This document shows, in pieces, positions 62,829 to 64,000 of a stretch of DNA of 64,000 nt. The DNA is taken from positions 62,001 to 126,000 of the forward strand of contig JAWKWL010000003.1 in assembly GCA_041397525.1 (NCBI GenBank), given 5' to 3'. Each line of letters starts with the position of its first letter. Positions within the stretch are counted from its first letter, which is position 1. Below the pieces are notes generated by a model. It had not been told where the DNA came from and ran no database searches. It saw nothing but the letters and a program-made list of their open reading frames with translations. The position numbers were made by a program, and so were the translations under genes. The stretch is from BOKV01 sp041397525. Its GTDB lineage: Bacteria; Pseudomonadota; Alphaproteobacteria; Rhizobiales; Rhizobiaceae.

Positions 62829-64000
62829 TGTCCGGGCTTTGGTTTTCGCGCGAACATGCCGCGCAAATTGTCGAACAGTTCGATCTTCGTGCCGTGCCGC
62901 TTCATGATGATGGATTGCTGGATGATCGACAGCGTGTTGTTCCACGCCCAGTAGATCACCAGACCCGCCGGGAAGGTCGCGAGCATGAAGGTGAACACGA
63001 TCGGCATCCACTTGAAGATCATTGCCTGGGTTGGATCCGGCGGTGCCGGGTTCATCTGCATCTGTATGAACATGGTCACGCCCATGATCAATGGCCAGAC
63101 GCCCAGGTGCGGAAGCAGGTCCGGCGCGGCATAGGGCAGGAGGCCGAACAGGTTGAAGATTGATGTCGGATCGGGGGCAGCAAGGTCCTGGATCCAGCCG
63201 AAGAATGGCGCATGCCGCATTTCGATCGTGATGTACAAGACCTTGTAGAGTGCGAAGAAGATCGGAATCTGGATCAGCATCGGCCAGCAGCCTGCCGCCG
63301 GGTTGATCTTTTCGCGTTTGTAAAGCGCCATCATTTCCTGCTGTTGCGCAACCTTGTCATCCGCAAGCCGTTCACGCAGCGCAACCATTTCCGGCTGCAG
63401 CTTCTTCATCTGCGCCATCGACTTGTAGGACATGTTCGCCAGCGGGAACACGGCACCCTTGATAATGACGGTACCGAGTAGGATCGCCACGCCAAAATTA
63501 CCGACCAGCTTGAACAATTGGTCGAGGAGCCAGAACATCGGCTTGGTGATGAAGTAGAACCAGCCCCAGTCGATCAGCAGGTCGAAATTGTTGATATTCT
63601 CGTTTTTTTCATAAAGATTGATCTGGTTGACTTCCTTGGCTCCAGCAAAGACTTTCTGCTCAAGCGTTGTGTTGGCGCCACTTGACAGCGTCAGTGGCGC
63701 ACCAAGAAACTCGGCTTGCCAGCTTGGGCGACCCTCGCCGAAATATTTGAAGCCAGGCTTGTAGGTGCCCGAAGGAATGAGCGTCGCTGCCCAGTACTTG
63801 TCGGTAATGCCAAGCCAGCCGCCATTGGCATCTGCTCCCAGCACTTCCCTGTCTTTTTCAAGCGATTTGTATGTCGCCTGGGTCAGTCCAGCTTCACCAA
63901 AGACGCCAATTGGCCCTTCATGCAGGATATAGGTGCTTTCAACCTTGGGCTTCTCGAACCGTGTAACGCGGCCATAGGGTGAGAGCGTGATTTCGCTGCC
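62825..64000 (-). CDS. yidC: Membrane protein insertase YidC (3' part)
   Basis: The last 391 residues are present; the 5' end lies beyond the right edge and the frame stays open to base 64000. The fragment holds the end of the periplasmic domain (from EITLSPYGRVTRFEKPKVES) and the conserved insertase core, with KPMFWLLDQLFKLVGNFGVAI, AAGCWPMLIQIPIFFALYKVLY and the final membrane segments ending IIQQSIIMKRHG. YidC inserts and folds inner-membrane proteins. The order yidC-engB-argB is common in Hyphomicrobiales. Confidence 0.96.
   Translation of the reverse strand, partial: GSEITLSPYGRVTRFEKPKVESTYILHEGPIGVFGEAGLTQATYKSLEKDREVLGADANGGWLGITDKYWAATLIPSGTYKPGFKYFGEGRPSWQAEFLGAPLTLSSGANTTLEQKVFAGAKEVNQINLYEKNENINNFDLLIDWGWFYFITKPMFWLLDQLFKLVGNFGVAILLGTVIIKGAVFPLANMSYKSMAQMKKLQPEMVALRERLADDKVAQQQEMMALYKREKINPAAGCWPMLIQIPIFFALYKVLYITIEMRHAPFFGWIQDLAAPDPTSIFNLFGLLPYAAPDLLPHLGVWPLIMGVTMFIQMQMNPAPPDPTQAMIFKWMPIVFTFMLATFPAGLVIYWAWNNTLSIIQQSIIMKRHGTKIELFDNLRGMFARKPKPGQ

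Noticed and set aside
1..64000. Mobile elements, CRISPR arrays, phage genes, tRNA or rRNA genes
   Set aside because: No transposase or integrase frame, regularly spaced repeat, attachment-site duplication or tRNA-like sequence was seen; gene content is collinear with known chromosomal blocks.

Overview
The window looks like an ordinary, densely coded chromosomal stretch from a member of the Hyphomicrobiales (Rhizobiales) in the Alphaproteobacteria. The reasons are the gene neighbourhoods (cytochrome c - kdsB - pheA; SRP RNA - dnaX - ybaB - recR; def - fmt - truA next to dapE/dapD; argB - engB - yidC; a pilA-cpaABCDEF-tadBC cluster), the moderately high GC content and the predicted protein sequences. 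I cannot name a genus. I see no phage, insertion sequence, CRISPR array, tRNA or rRNA gene.

Layout. 1-1.3 kb: a truncated thioesterase and an iron-type alcohol dehydrogenase (minus). 1.5-8.8 kb: a tightly packed plus-strand run (VOC protein, exported protein, cdd, punA, deoC, a double-domain ALDH16-like aldehyde dehydrogenase, deoA). 8.8-12.4 kb: a minus-strand retropepsin-like protein, then upp, add and deoB. Together these two runs form a near-complete nucleoside salvage and catabolic set. Deaminases and phosphorylases free the base and the (deoxy)ribose-1-phosphate, DeoB isomerises the sugar phosphate, DeoC splits deoxyribose-5-phosphate into glyceraldehyde-3-phosphate and acetaldehyde, and the aldehyde dehydrogenase may remove the aldehyde. 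12.5-13.5 kb: an orphan PhnD-like binding protein.

13.5-26.4 kb: a complete Tad/Flp type IVb pilus locus. It has two TadE/TadG pseudopilins and a stand-alone CpaC-N-domain protein on the minus strand, then pilin, prepilin peptidase (CpaA), CpaB, secretin CpaC, CpaD, CpaE, ATPase CpaF, TadB, TadC and a DUF1203 protein on the plus strand, and the TPR lipoprotein TadD on the minus strand. TTAACC motifs recur upstream of several of its transcription units.

26.6-38 kb: an M17 aminopeptidase, a MarR regulator with an NlpC/P60 hydrolase, and a six-gene minus-strand operon for a Yej-type peptide ABC transporter with two tandem binding proteins, ending in a GhrA-like reductase. 38-49.4 kb: housekeeping genes (cytochrome c, kdsB, pheA, nudC, HIT protein, SRP RNA, dnaX, ybaB, recR, a GntR regulator, rmuC, def, fmt, truA). 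49.5-64 kb: a DUF3095 cyclase-like protein, a PPOX flavoprotein, dapE and dapD with two small membrane proteins between them, a LOG-family protein, a small ORF, DUF817, a pyrimidine 5'-nucleotidase, a diguanylate cyclase, two exporters (EamA, MFS), argB, engB and the 3' part of yidC, which runs off the right edge.

No clearly novel defence or mobile system is visible. The observations most worth a second look are the ALDH16-type fusion inside the deoxynucleoside operon, the paired Sec/Tat peptide-binding proteins, the TTAACC motif pattern around the pilus genes, the stand-alone CpaC-N-domain protein, the DUF3095 cyclase-like protein and the DnaX that has lost most of its zinc cysteines.
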